Shown in pieces: positions 17,880 to 25,743 of a stretch of DNA of 64,000 bases (position 1 is its first letter; the number at the start of each line of letters is the position of its first letter). The position numbers and the translations under genes are program-made. Source of the DNA: CAWUFC02 sp963921335 (GTDB lineage: Bacteria > Pseudomonadota > Gammaproteobacteria > Pseudomonadales > Halieaceae). The notes beneath the pieces are model-generated. The model saw only the letters and a list, made by a program, of their open reading frames with translations, searched no databases and was not told the DNA's origin. Location of the stretch: the NCBI GenBank assembly GCA_963921335.3, contig CAWUFC020000001.1, forward strand, positions 1,984,001-2,048,000, written 5' to 3'.

Positions 17880-19286
17880 TCAGGGGGTAAGGACCATGTC
17901 GATCACGTGGATGATGCCGTTGTCGGCTGCAACATCTGTAATGATGACCTGGGATTCGTTAATGAACAGCGCATCGCCATCCAGTGTCAGCGTCACGCTG
18001 TCACCGCTGGCCATTTCGACCATGCTGCCAGCCAGGGTCAGCGCCGTGGCGGCATCGACAGCGCTGCCGGTGATGACGTGGTAGAGCAGAATATTGCTCA
18101 GCGTGTCAGTGTCGGCCAGCAGGCTGTTGATGGTGTCTTCACCCAACAAGGCAAATGCTTCATCGGTGGGTGCAAACACGGTAAAGGTGCTGTCGGTATC
18201 GGCCAGCACTTCATCGAGACCAGTGGCCTGCAAGGCGGCGACCAGGGTCGTGAAGCTGCCGTTGGCCACAGCAACGTCCACAATGCTTCCGAGGGCATCG
18301 GCGGGCGGAGTGATCACAGCATCGATCACGTGAATGATGCCGTTGCTGGCTACGATATCAGTGGCGATAATCTGTGCGCCATTAATGAACAGCGCGTCGC
18401 CATCGAGGCTCAGGGCTGCAGTGTCACCGTTTGCCATCTCAACGTCGGTACCGGCCAGCGACAGCGCCGTGGTGGCGTCAACCGCGGTGCCAGCGACCAC
18501 GTGGTAAAGCAGAATGTCGCTCAGCGTGTCGGTGTCAGCCAGCAATGCGTTGATCGTCTCTTCACCCAGCAGGGCAAAGGCATCGTCGGTGGGGGCGAAC
18601 ACGGTATAAGTGGCAGATTCGTCCGCCAGGGCCGCATCCAGGCCCGTTGCTTGCAGCGCTGCTACCAGGGTTGCAAACCCTTCAGTGCTGGCCGCAACTT
18701 CGGTGATGCTGGCGACCGGCTCAGGAGCGTCAGCCGGCGGAATCAGCACCGCGTCAATGACATGAATAATGCCATTGCTGGCTTCAATGTCAGTCGTGGT
18801 GACCTGTGAGTCATTGATGAACAGATTGCCGTCGCGCAGGGTCAGGGCAACTGTGTCGCCGTTGGCCATTTCAACAGTGGAACCTGCCAGCGAAATCGCG
18901 GTGTCAGCGTCTACCGCCTGTCCGCCGATGACGTGATAGAGCAGGATGTCGCTCAGGGTGTCGGTATCAGCCAGCAGGGCATTGATGGTGTCTTCACCCA
19001 GCAGGGCAAAGGCATCGTCGGTAGGTGCAAACACGGTGAAGGTCTGGGTGTCGTCAGCAAGCGTGCTGTCCAGTCCGGTGGCTTGCAACGCTGCGATCAA
19101 TGTTTCAAACCCACCTGCATTGATGGCCGTCTCCGCAATATTAACCAGCTGCGGTTCCGGTGCCGGCGCTTCCGCAGCAGGCGCTGCAAAGTTGTCGTCG
19201 TTGTCACTGTCGCTGCAGGCCGCAAGACCCAGCACCGCCAGTAATGCGAGCCACCTCATGTGGCTCTGTGTGATTGCCCGTAACAT
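17880..19286 (-). CDS. Lipoprotein with three tandem fasciclin (FAS1) domains
   Basis: 468 residues. The start at 19286 has AAGGAG eight bases upstream. A lipobox LAAC puts the lipidated Cys at residue 24, followed by SDSD and a short Ala/Pro linker. Three FAS1 domains follow at about 46-183, 192-328 and 333-468, each with TVFAPTDDAFALLGE and later NGIIHVID, and so alike that the DNA is visibly repetitive. FAS1 domains mediate adhesion or matrix contacts, and bacterial members also occur in oxidative-stress regulons. The lipoprotein is probably in the outer membrane. Recombination between the repeats could change copy number. Confidence 0.92.
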   Translation of the reverse strand: MLRAITQSHMRWLALLAVLGLAACSDSDNDDNFAAPAAEAPAPEPQLVNIAETAINAGGFETLIAALQATGLDSTLADDTQTFTVFAPTDDAFALLGEDTINALLADTDTLSDILLYHVIGGQAVDADTAISLAGSTVEMANGDTVALTLRDGNLFINDSQVTTTDIEASNGIIHVIDAVLIPPADAPEPVASITEVAASTEGFATLVAALQATGLDAALADESATYTVFAPTDDAFALLGEETINALLADTDTLSDILLYHVVAGTAVDATTALSLAGTDVEMANGDTAALSLDGDALFINGAQIIATDIVASNGIIHVIDAVITPPADALGSIVDVAVANGSFTTLVAALQATGLDEVLADTDSTFTVFAPTDEAFALLGEDTINSLLADTDTLSNILLYHVITGSAVDAATALTLAGSMVEMASGDSVTLTLDGDALFINESQVIITDVAADNGIIHVIDMVLTP

Positions 19287-19380
19287 CCTGTACTCCTTTC
19301 GTCTTGGTTAGGATGTAGTCAATTACGACGACAAATTTGCGTCAGATGAGTCATTCGCGCCGGCAACGACCCAAATGCCC

Positions 19381-19397
19381 AGACAAATTCTGGACAC
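19381..19397. promoter_or_regulatory. Possible MerR operator upstream of the fasciclin gene
   Basis: On the minus strand this reads GTGTCCAGAATTTGTCT, two TGTC units eleven bases apart. Similar TTGTC units occur in the merR/gpx gap (20016-20036) and upstream of the DUF3833 operon (23285-23293). The site is about 95-110 bases upstream of the fasciclin start. Function is inference. Confidence 0.3.
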
Positions 19398-19402
19398 TCG
19401 GT

Positions 19403-19939
19403 TTACAACGCCTTCTCTATAGCAGCTCTAAGGTCGTCGCTTTCAGGCTTCGTGCTGCTGCCAAACTTCGCAACCAGTTTGCCCTCGCTGTCGACCACGT
19501 ATTTATTGAAATTCCAGCGCGGTGAGCTGGACTGTTCGGCCAGTTCCTTGAATACCGGGTTGGCCGCGTCGCCCTTCACTGAGGACGGTGCAATCATGGT
19601 GAAACTCACGCCATAGTTTTTGTAGCAGATCTCCGCGGCTTTCTCTTCGCTGTCGTCTTCCTGGCGGAAATCATCGCTGGCGAATCCCACAACTGCCAGA
19701 CCGCGATCCTTGTAATGCTGGTGCACAGCCTCCAATCCTTTGAACTGGGGGGTGTAGCCACAATGGCTGGCGGTGTTAATGATCAGCATGGGTTGGCCGC
19801 CAAACTGCTCACAAAAGTTGACCGTGTCTCGAGAGTGCAGCTTGCGCATCTCGGTGTTCAGGTAATCAGGGCAGCTTGCGCTGGCGGCAGATGCTGCGAT
19901 CAGAGCAGAAGCAAAAGCTGTTGTCTTTAGTAGGGACAT
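19403..19939 (-). CDS. Glutathione peroxidase, secreted
   Basis: 178 residues with a signal peptide (to about ASASC), so periplasmic. NTASHCGYTPQF carries the catalytic cysteine in the position of selenocysteine, followed by VVGFASDDFRQ and the WNFNKYVVD block with the catalytic Trp and Asn. It reduces hydroperoxides using glutathione or thioredoxin-like donors. It is divergent from the merR gene across a 188-base gap containing TTGTC repeats, and may share its control. Confidence 0.9.
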   Translation of the reverse strand: MSLLKTTAFASALIAASAASASCPDYLNTEMRKLHSRDTVNFCEQFGGQPMLIINTASHCGYTPQFKGLEAVHQHYKDRGLAVVGFASDDFRQEDDSEEKAAEICYKNYGVSFTMIAPSSVKGDAANPVFKELAEQSSSPRWNFNKYVVDSEGKLVAKFGSSTKPESDDLRAAIEKAL

Positions 19940-20015
19940 AGGCGTGTTCTCGTTGGGTATGGGCTTGTCTTTGTTACGAGCCGTCGACTGAACGGATCAG
20001 CACGACGTGGTTTTT

Positions 20016-20036
20016 TTGTCTAACGTTTTGTCCAGA
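20016..20036. promoter_or_regulatory. Paired TTGTC repeat between gpx and merR
   Basis: TTGTCTA (20016-20022) and TTGTCCAGA (20028-20036) lie twelve bases apart in the divergent gap, about 90-110 bases before the merR start. Operators of CarH/LitR-type MerR proteins are direct repeats spaced about one helical turn, so this may be the autoregulatory site. The call rests on pattern only. Confidence 0.35.
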
Positions 20037-20127
20037 TTTACCGGTGAACAAAAGTGAAACATTAGGCCAAGTTGGAATTTCCTGCGTAGTAATAGGTCAG
20101 AAAGAACACGTTTTGCAGGAGTAGAAC

Positions 20128-21099
20128 ATGCAGGTAAGCAAGCTTGAGTCACGTCCGCTGTACGGCATAGGCACGGTTGCGCGTTTAGCGGGAATCAAAC
20201 CCGATACTCTGCGGATGTGGGAGCGTCGCTACGGACTGGGAGCCAGTCAGAAGTCGGCTACAGGTCGTCGTCAGTACACCCAGACCGACCTAGAGCATTT
20301 GCAGATCATCTCGCGCCTGGTCAACGATGGTTATCGGATCGGCGAGATCGCACCCATGCAGCGCAAGACGCTGGATGCCATGTTGGATAAGTCCGGCGGC
20401 GGGAATCGCGAGCAGGCCCAGGGCAGACCAACGATCACTTTTGTCGGCAGTAGCCTGTGCGACTGGGTTGAAGATCATCCGGGCATATTTTCCCAGATGG
20501 ATTGCACCCTGGTCAGGGCTGATCTGGAAGAGAGCCTCGACACCTCGGAAGAGCCGTTGGAGCAAACGCAGCTGCTGGTGCTGGATGTTCCCGGTCTTAA
20601 CCAGGCGAGGGTAGAAGACATAGTGGCATTGCGCGACAGGGTGAGAGCAGCAGCGGTGCTGGTGTTTTATCAGTTCAGCAGCCAGCCTGTGTTGACCCGT
20701 CTGGCGGAACTGGATATCAGCGTTGATACCCAGCCCCTCAGTGTGGAGAAGATTGCCGCCGGAATGCGCTGGCTGATGGCTTCACTGGAGCGTCAACGAG
20801 GGAATGCTGATGCCGGTGACCTTGTGGCACCGCAGCCCCGGTTGTTTTCAGATAAGGAGTTGGTGCAGCTGGGGGCTGTAGAACCCGTCGTTGACTGTGG
20901 CTGTAACCAGCACCTGTCAGCGATAGTGCAGACCGTTGCTAACTTTGAGGAGTACTCAAAGAGCTGTAGCGTCGAAAGCTGGCAGACCGCGGCGACTCAC
21001 GCCTGCGTCTATGCCTATGCCAATCAGGCGCGCTGGTTGCTGGAGAAGGCTCTGGCTGCGGTGCTGGAAGAGCACGAGCAGCACGCCGAAGCGAGTTGA
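20128..21099 (+). CDS. MerR-family regulator, CarH/LitR-like
   Basis: 323 residues. The first 80 are a MerR winged helix (GIGTVARLAGIKPDTLRMWERRYGL, then GRRQYTQTDLEHL). The middle (about 105-220) looks like a Rossmann-type receiver related to B12-binding domains, but the cobalamin ExHxxG motif is missing, so it is unlikely to bind B12. The last 80 residues carry DCGCNQHL near 256, plus FEEYSKSC and helices, a Cys/His-containing tail known from other proteobacterial MerR proteins and possibly a ligand site. RBS GCAGGAG lies nine bases before the ATG. Neighbours suggest control of oxidative or light-stress genes. Confidence 0.82.
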   Translation: MQVSKLESRPLYGIGTVARLAGIKPDTLRMWERRYGLGASQKSATGRRQYTQTDLEHLQIISRLVNDGYRIGEIAPMQRKTLDAMLDKSGGGNREQAQGRPTITFVGSSLCDWVEDHPGIFSQMDCTLVRADLEESLDTSEEPLEQTQLLVLDVPGLNQARVEDIVALRDRVRAAAVLVFYQFSSQPVLTRLAELDISVDTQPLSVEKIAAGMRWLMASLERQRGNADAGDLVAPQPRLFSDKELVQLGAVEPVVDCGCNQHLSAIVQTVANFEEYSKSCSVESWQTAATHACVYAYANQARWLLEKALAAVLEEHEQHAEAS

Positions 21100-21181
21100 A
21101 GCCGCTGACGTGCAGCAGCGAGAGGACGGAAGCGCAGCGAGCATCCTTTCGCTGGAGTGCTCCGAAGAGCCTTGAGCGCGG

Positions 21182-21640
21182 CTAAACGCGCTCGATAACC
21201 ACCACAGGAATCTCACGCTCAGTCGCTTCCTGGTAATGGGTATAGGGCGCGTAAATGCCCACCATCTGATTCCAAAGTTCTTGCCGCTCGTCACCTTCAG
21301 CGACACGTGCTGTGGCCATAAACTTGTCGGCTTTCACCTGTAGATGCACATTGGGGTCCGCTGCCAAATTTAAATACCAGGCGGGGTGCGCAGGGGCACC
21401 GCCCTTCGAAGCAATGATGCAATAGCCGCCAGAACCAGTTTCACCATAGATCAGGGGCAATGTCAGGGATTGCCCTGATTTGCGGCCGCGGGTGGTGAGG
21501 AGTAGTGTGGGTACCATACCGTCGCCACCGCCAACGCTGGCGTCCCAAAGATGGCCGTCCTCTCCGTCCGAGGCCAGGTAGCGGCTCAGGTGGTCGTGGA
21601 TCCATTCCGGCAGGTTATCCGAGATACGTTGTTCCAACAT
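21182..21640 (-). CDS. Deazaflavin-dependent nitroreductase (DDN)-family protein
   Basis: 152 residues of split-barrel type: LLLTTRGRKSGQSLTLPLIY, then YCIIASKGGAPAHPAWYLNL and ADPNVHLQV, the hallmark of the F420-dependent quinone reductase/Ddn group described mostly from actinobacteria. Whether this organism makes F420 is not shown by the window. It is last in a four-gene operon (DUF3833, PNPOx, SOUL, this gene), nine bases after the SOUL gene, and convergent with merR. Confidence 0.85.
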   Translation of the reverse strand: MLEQRISDNLPEWIHDHLSRYLASDGEDGHLWDASVGGGDGMVPTLLLTTRGRKSGQSLTLPLIYGETGSGGYCIIASKGGAPAHPAWYLNLAADPNVHLQVKADKFMATARVAEGDERQELWNQMVGIYAPYTHYQEATEREIPVVVIERV

Positions 21641-21649
21641 GATCGTCTC

Positions 21650-22249
21650 CTAGTAAGCCAATTCAGTATAGTCGGCAACAATGCCTGCAAGGCGTACTTC
21701 TACCATAACTTCGTTGCGACGCAGGAAGGGTGGCGTCCAGGGCGGGTTGTACTGGTTGAGCATGGGCACACCCACCATTTCGACGTCCTGCGCCATCAGC
21801 GTTGATTCCAGCTGTTGCAGATACTTGTTGATTTTGCGCTGCGTGGCCCAGCCGGAGAATTCAATCACAGCCATGGTCCTTTCGGGCACTTCCACCAGTT
21901 TAACGCTGTCATCATCGGGCTCCGGAAGAGAGTTCATAGTCCAGGCGCTCGGCATAGTGAACGCCATTTCCGGATTGGGGTTATTCAGGCTCTCCTGAAC
22001 AGGTGCAGTCATGGCGATCGAGGCCTCCTGCTCATTGCCGCCAAAGATATAGCCCGCCAGGCGCTGAAAGCCCGAGGTGGTGCCGCGGTTACTGGGCAGC
22101 TCGGTGACGGCCTGTATCACCGGTTCGTACTGCCGAATCTCTACCTTGCCCAGGTTGAACACCAGGTTGTAGTCAGGTTCTTCAATGCTGTTAGCCATAT
22201 TGCTGAGTCCAAGTGTTAGTGTGAGTAGAATCAGTTTGTGTAGTTTCAT
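21650..22249 (-). CDS. SOUL-type haem-binding protein
   Basis: 199 residues with an N-terminal signal peptide (MKLHKLILLTLTLGLSNMANS), so probably exported. The body is a SOUL/p22HBP fold: YNLVFNLGKVEIRQYEPVIQA, FQRLAGYIFGGN, IAMTAPVQE and FTMPSAWTM, ending with the YNPPWTPPFLRRNEVMV block. Family members bind haem or tetrapyrroles. It lies three bases after the PNPOx-like gene and nine before the DDN-like gene, within a tight operon. Confidence 0.9.
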   Translation of the reverse strand: MKLHKLILLTLTLGLSNMANSIEEPDYNLVFNLGKVEIRQYEPVIQAVTELPSNRGTTSGFQRLAGYIFGGNEQEASIAMTAPVQESLNNPNPEMAFTMPSAWTMNSLPEPDDDSVKLVEVPERTMAVIEFSGWATQRKINKYLQQLESTLMAQDVEMVGVPMLNQYNPPWTPPFLRRNEVMVEVRLAGIVADYTELAY

Positions 22250-22252
22250 GTA

Positions 22253-22714
22253 TCAAGCCTCAATGGCATCTGCCATTCTTTCTCTGTAGTCCCAGCTGAA
22301 CATCCGGCTGGGGGTTACGCTAATCAGAAGCTCTTCCTCGCTGCGCGAGAGGAGCCATTGTCCGAGTGTGTTGTCACTGCTGCCCAGGTAGTGCTGCAGC
22401 AGCGATTCCAGGGTGGATTCGTCGTCGAGTGGCTCCAGCTCTGCAAGCCCCTGTCCGCGCACGCCGTGATAGGGCGGTTCATTGGGAGACACCTCAAAGC
22501 CGACCCGGGGGTCGCGGCGCAGCAAACGTGCTATCTGTGATTCGCGATGGGTCACACACAGGAGCTGGCTCTGTCGATACAGATACCAGAGCGATACCAC
22601 CCTGGGGCAGCCATCCTCAGCATTGCAGGCCAGCCTTAAAGGGTAGTCTGCTCGGCTTAGGAAGCGGTCGATTTCGGGCTGTTGCCAGGGGCCCTTGATA
22701 GCGGGTGCACTCAT
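22253..22714 (-). CDS. Pyridoxamine-phosphate-oxidase-like flavoprotein
   Basis: 153 residues with the split-barrel pattern of PNPOx-like proteins: FLSRADYPLRLACNAEDGCPRVVSLWY, then ICVTHRESQ-like strands, FEVSPNEPPYHGVRGQG and a C-terminal MFSWDYRERM. Such proteins bind FMN, F420 or haem breakdown products, and the substrate here is unknown. Its ATG overlaps the DUF3833 stop as ATGA, so the two are translationally coupled. With the DDN-like gene this operon carries two split-barrel proteins and one haem binder. Confidence 0.75.
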   Translation of the reverse strand: MSAPAIKGPWQQPEIDRFLSRADYPLRLACNAEDGCPRVVSLWYLYRQSQLLCVTHRESQIARLLRRDPRVGFEVSPNEPPYHGVRGQGLAELEPLDDESTLESLLQHYLGSSDNTLGQWLLSRSEEELLISVTPSRMFSWDYRERMADAIEA

Positions 22715-23247
22715 GATGGTTCTGCGTGCCTTTGAATAACCAGCAAAATGCTGCCGACTTTGACACCAAACTTTTTCATGACCGATTCGTTCACCAGCAG
22801 ATCTGGGGCTACCTGGTACATACGATCGTCTACTCGTACATCAATGGTGCCGTCGCGCCAGGGTATGCGAAGCGTGTAATCAAGAAATAGGGCATTGCCG
22901 GAAGTGGTTAACAGGCCTTCGCCGACCACATCGCCGGCAGTCGCCTGCCAGGTGGCGTCCCCGTTGGGCTGCAGGCGCCAGACCCGCTTGTCGAGGTCGC
23001 CGTTATCAAATTCGAAGTCTTCGTCGAGAATTACGGTTGCCCCGTCCTGGCTTGCGGCGATATCCGCAGTAAACGTACGAATGACCGTGCCGCTGCGATC
23101 GCGGACAACGCCGTGCGCGCTCAGCTGCCCTGAGAAGAACTCAGAGACCTGAAAGTTCGGCGCGAAACCGGCGTGATCTTCAATGCGCGGCTGGGAGCAG
23201 CCGCTCAGTATAAGCAGTCCGACAAGGACCAGAAGGGGACGAAACAT
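22711..23247 (-). CDS. DUF3833-family lipoprotein
   Basis: 178 residues with lipobox LSGC at residue 16 (ILSGCSQ), then FQVSEFFSGQLSAHGVVRDRSG and a beta-rich body (VWRLQPNGDATWQATAGDVVGE, LRIPWRDGTIDVRVDDRMY). This matches DUF3833, a lipocalin-like lipoprotein often encoded in light- or singlet-oxygen-induced clusters of gammaproteobacteria with LitR-type MerR regulators. It is the first gene of a four-gene operon. A TTGTCCAGA word lies about 40 bases upstream. Confidence 0.85.
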   Translation of the reverse strand: MFRPLLVLVGLLILSGCSQPRIEDHAGFAPNFQVSEFFSGQLSAHGVVRDRSGTVIRTFTADIAASQDGATVILDEDFEFDNGDLDKRVWRLQPNGDATWQATAGDVVGEGLLTTSGNALFLDYTLRIPWRDGTIDVRVDDRMYQVAPDLLVNESVMKKFGVKVGSILLVIQRHAEPS

Positions 23248-23284
23248 GGTGCTTTCCAGTGGTTACCTGCTGTGGGTACGCACC

Positions 23285-23293
23285 TTGTCCAGA
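23285..23293 (+). promoter_or_regulatory. TTGTCCAGA word upstream of the DUF3833 operon
   Basis: This nine-base word also occurs at 20028-20036 in the merR/gpx gap, and most of it recurs at 19386-19397. It lies 38-46 bases before the DUF3833 start, in a promoter-like position. It could be chance; there is no second repeat unit at the expected spacing. Confidence 0.25.
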
Positions 23294-23299
23294 ATCAGT

Positions 23300-24601
23300 T
23301 TACATCCATTGCATGAGTATTACGGCCATGATCAGCCCAATGGTGGGCACCACAACGGTCAGGGCGGCGATTGGCCAATATGCACTCTGGTGTGTTTCGC
23401 CGCAGATTGCGCGGACCGTGGTGACCACATAGCCATTGTGGGGCAGGGAATCGAGTGCCCCCGAAGCAATCGATGATATTCGATGTAACTGATCCGGGTT
23501 CACGCTGGTTTCTGCGTAATAGGGTGCCAGCACCGGCAGGGCAATGGACAAGCCCCCAGATGCAGAGCCGGTGAGACCTGCGATGACTGTGACCGCGATA
23601 GCCGCGCCGATGAGTTCGTTACCGGGGATGCCGGTCATTGCCGACACTGCGACTGCGAAAGCCGGTGACGCTTTTGCCACGGTGCCAAAGCCGACTACGG
23701 CGGATGTATTGCCAATGGCGATGAGCGCGCCGGTAGTGCCCTCATTGATGGCGCGCTGCATATCGTGAAAGTGCTTCATGTTGATGGCTATGATGGCCAG
23801 GCAGCCGCTACCCAGTGCCAGTATCAAAGCGTATTGCGACAGTGACTGGTGAAAGAAAAACGAGATCAGCAGAACGACCAGCAGTGGTACCAGTCCGGTG
23901 GCCGGGTGCGGGTAGTCGCGCTCCGGAATGGCAGGATCGCCTGGACGCACTTCAAAGTGCTCGCCGTTGGCGACAGCTTTGGCGATCATCTTCTTCAGCC
24001 ACCAGAAACCAAAGATCGCCATGAATGCTGCCACCACAAAGCTCACCTCCCAGGCTGCGAAAGGGGAGGTATTGAGATACTTGATGGGAATCCAGTTCTG
24101 GATTTCTGGCGAGCCCGCAGTGGTCATGGTGAAGGTCACCGAGCCAAACGCCAGGGCGCCGGGAATGAAGCGGCGCGGCAGATCAGCATCCTTGAACAGG
24201 CTCAGAGCCATCGGGTAGACCGAGAAAGCCACGATAAAGACGCTGACACCGCCATAAGTCAGGATGGCACAAGCCAGTACGACGGCTGCTACCGCATGTT
24301 GCATGCCCAGCTTGTCAACGATATAGCGCGCCAGGCTGTCGGCGGAGCCGGTGTCTTCCATGAATTTCCCAAACAGGGATCCAAGCAGGAACATCAGGAA
24401 CCAGGATGCCACGAAGCTGGCAAAGCCGTTCATGTAGGTCGTGACAAACGCCTCGCCATCATCGCTGGGGAAGATCGGCAGGCCGCCCGTCAGGCCAACA
24501 ATCAGGGCACAAAAGGGTGCGGCAATGAACAGATTCCAGCCACGCAGGGCCAGCAAGGTAAGGAGCAACAGGCCGCCAACGAGGCCAATCATACTGAGCA
24601 T
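23300..24601 (-). CDS. GntP/CitMHS-type permease
   Basis: 433 residues from the ATG at 24601, with AGGGG eleven bases upstream; the open frame runs further but has no membrane character there. About 12 hydrophobic helices are visible. Family features include a WFLMFLLGSLFGKFMEDTGSA block and TYGGVSVFIVAFSVYPMALSLF, plus a late SGGLSIALPVLAPYYAE and SGALDSLPHNG. These transporters take up gluconate or other carboxylates with cations. A Fur box lies about 100 bases upstream in the divergent gap, so an iron-linked substrate such as citrate is conceivable but unproven. Confidence 0.8.
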   Translation of the reverse strand: MLSMIGLVGGLLLLTLLALRGWNLFIAAPFCALIVGLTGGLPIFPSDDGEAFVTTYMNGFASFVASWFLMFLLGSLFGKFMEDTGSADSLARYIVDKLGMQHAVAAVVLACAILTYGGVSVFIVAFSVYPMALSLFKDADLPRRFIPGALAFGSVTFTMTTAGSPEIQNWIPIKYLNTSPFAAWEVSFVVAAFMAIFGFWWLKKMIAKAVANGEHFEVRPGDPAIPERDYPHPATGLVPLLVVLLISFFFHQSLSQYALILALGSGCLAIIAINMKHFHDMQRAINEGTTGALIAIGNTSAVVGFGTVAKASPAFAVAVSAMTGIPGNELIGAAIAVTVIAGLTGSASGGLSIALPVLAPYYAETSVNPDQLHRISSIASGALDSLPHNGYVVTTVRAICGETHQSAYWPIAALTVVVPTIGLIMAVILMQWM

Positions 24602-24680
24602 AGGGACAGCCCCTGGGAGGGTCTTGTTGTTTGCTTCAGTGTACTGATGTTTGGGGTCGCAGAAAACGCCGCTCGGGGGC

Positions 24681-24716
24681 TTGTATTTACCTATAATGTT
24701 AATGATAATCATTCTC
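24681..24716 (+). promoter_or_regulatory. Promoter with near-consensus Fur box
   Basis: Bases 24698-24716 (GTTAATGATAATCATTCTC) match 17 of 19 positions of the Fur consensus. For the plus-strand gene at 24744 a promoter fits: TTGTAT at 24681-24686, a 17-base spacer and GATAAT at 24704-24709, so Fur would cover the -10 region. This predicts repression when iron is plentiful. The divergent permease may share the site. Confidence 0.85.
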
Positions 24717-24743
24717 ATATAGAAAGTGATACGAGGATGAGTC

Positions 24744-25037
24744 ATGCCACGCCGATTTCTTTGCCCGCGCCATGCCCTGTGGCTGGAGCAAAATCCTGAA
24801 AATATTGATGCTGTATGGAGCAATGGTATGGACACCGCGCAGCAACACCTGTCACGCCAGGATTGGAGTGCCGCGCTGCCGCACCTGGGCTGTGCCTATG
24901 AGGCGGCAGGCTTGATGGCCAATCATCCCGCGCGTACCAGTGATCGCTGGTTAAAGCGCGAGACCCTGAGTCGCACCATGCTGCATATGGCGCTGGATAA
25001 GATGGGGCATCGCTCGCAGCTGGAGACGCTGCACTAA
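24744..25037 (+). CDS. Fur-controlled small protein of unknown function
   Basis: 97 residues, ATG at 24744 with GAGGA about seven bases upstream. It is soluble-looking and helical, with CPRHALWLEQ near the start, a tetratricopeptide-like stretch (AQQHLSRQDWSAALPHLGCAYEAAGLM) and HMALDKMGH near the end. It has two Cys and eight His, enough for metal contact. I do not recognise the family. The Fur box over its promoter is the strongest clue and points to iron starvation. A 114-base gap follows before nnrU. Confidence 0.75.
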   Translation: MPRRFLCPRHALWLEQNPENIDAVWSNGMDTAQQHLSRQDWSAALPHLGCAYEAAGLMANHPARTSDRWLKRETLSRTMLHMALDKMGHRSQLETLH

Positions 25038-25151
25038 CGCTATCGAACGTCACAGCCTGCCTCCTTACCTCGTGTCTGCGCGGCGATCGAGGCTTGCGGA
25101 TGATGACGGCCAAGCCTTACCCTGTTAAAAAAATAAGCAGGGGGGCGCGTC

Positions 25152-25712
25152 ATGGTGCTCTTGGTTCTGGGCGTTCTGGTTTGGTCCGCCGTACATTTGT
25201 CGCCTGCGCTGGCGCCGCAGCGCAAGCAGGCACTTTGGGATAGATTGGGAGAGGGTCCCTATATGGGCCTGTTTTCCCTGGGTGTGCTTGCCGGGCTGGG
25301 GCTGATGATCATGGGATGGCGCGGTACCCAACCCGAACTTGTATATCTTCCGGACCCGGCGCTGCGTATGCCCGCCCTGGGCTTAACCGTGCTGGGCTTC
25401 CTTCTCATCGGATTTACCAAATCGCCCGGGCGTATTAAGCGTGTCGTGCGTCATTCTCAGTTGACTGGTGTCGGTCTTTGGGCGATTGCCCATCTTTTGC
25501 TGAATGGGGATTCTCGTTCCCTGGTGCTGTTTGGTGGTCTGCTGATCTGGTGTGTTCTTGAAATCGTGCTGATCAGCCGCCGCGAGGGAGAGTGGGTTAA
25601 ACCGGATGCGCCGCCGCTGGCACAAGAGCTGGTTGGGATTAGCATTGGCCTGGTGATGATGGCTGTGTTTATCTTTGCCCACCCCTGGCTGGCAGGGATG
25701 CCGGTGTACTAG
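25152..25712 (+). CDS. NnrU family membrane protein
   Basis: 186 residues with about five membrane helices. The start VLGVLVWSAVHL and SPALAPQRKQALWDRLGEGPYMGLFSL, then KSPGRIKRVVRHSQLTGVGLWAIAHLLLNGD, match the NnrU family, first named beside nitric-oxide reductase genes and related to isoprenoid-pathway membrane proteins. A G-rich stretch AGCAGGGGGG precedes the ATG. It heads a plus-strand group with an exported SDR (31 bases downstream), a nitronate monooxygenase and another SDR. No denitrification gene is present, so the role here is open. Confidence 0.88.
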   Translation: MVLLVLGVLVWSAVHLSPALAPQRKQALWDRLGEGPYMGLFSLGVLAGLGLMIMGWRGTQPELVYLPDPALRMPALGLTVLGFLLIGFTKSPGRIKRVVRHSQLTGVGLWAIAHLLLNGDSRSLVLFGGLLIWCVLEIVLISRREGEWVKPDAPPLAQELVGISIGLVMMAVFIFAHPWLAGMPVY

Positions 25713-25743
25713 TTGAACGTTGTGTAGCCAAGAGGAGTCCACA

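Noticed and set aside
17900..19240. Tandem DNA repeats suggesting a repeat array
   Set aside because: They are explained by three FAS1 domains in one open reading frame.
23849..24799. 316-residue plus-strand frame over the permease
   Set aside because: Hydrophilic and Gln/His-rich with no family pattern; the minus strand is a clear polytopic transporter.
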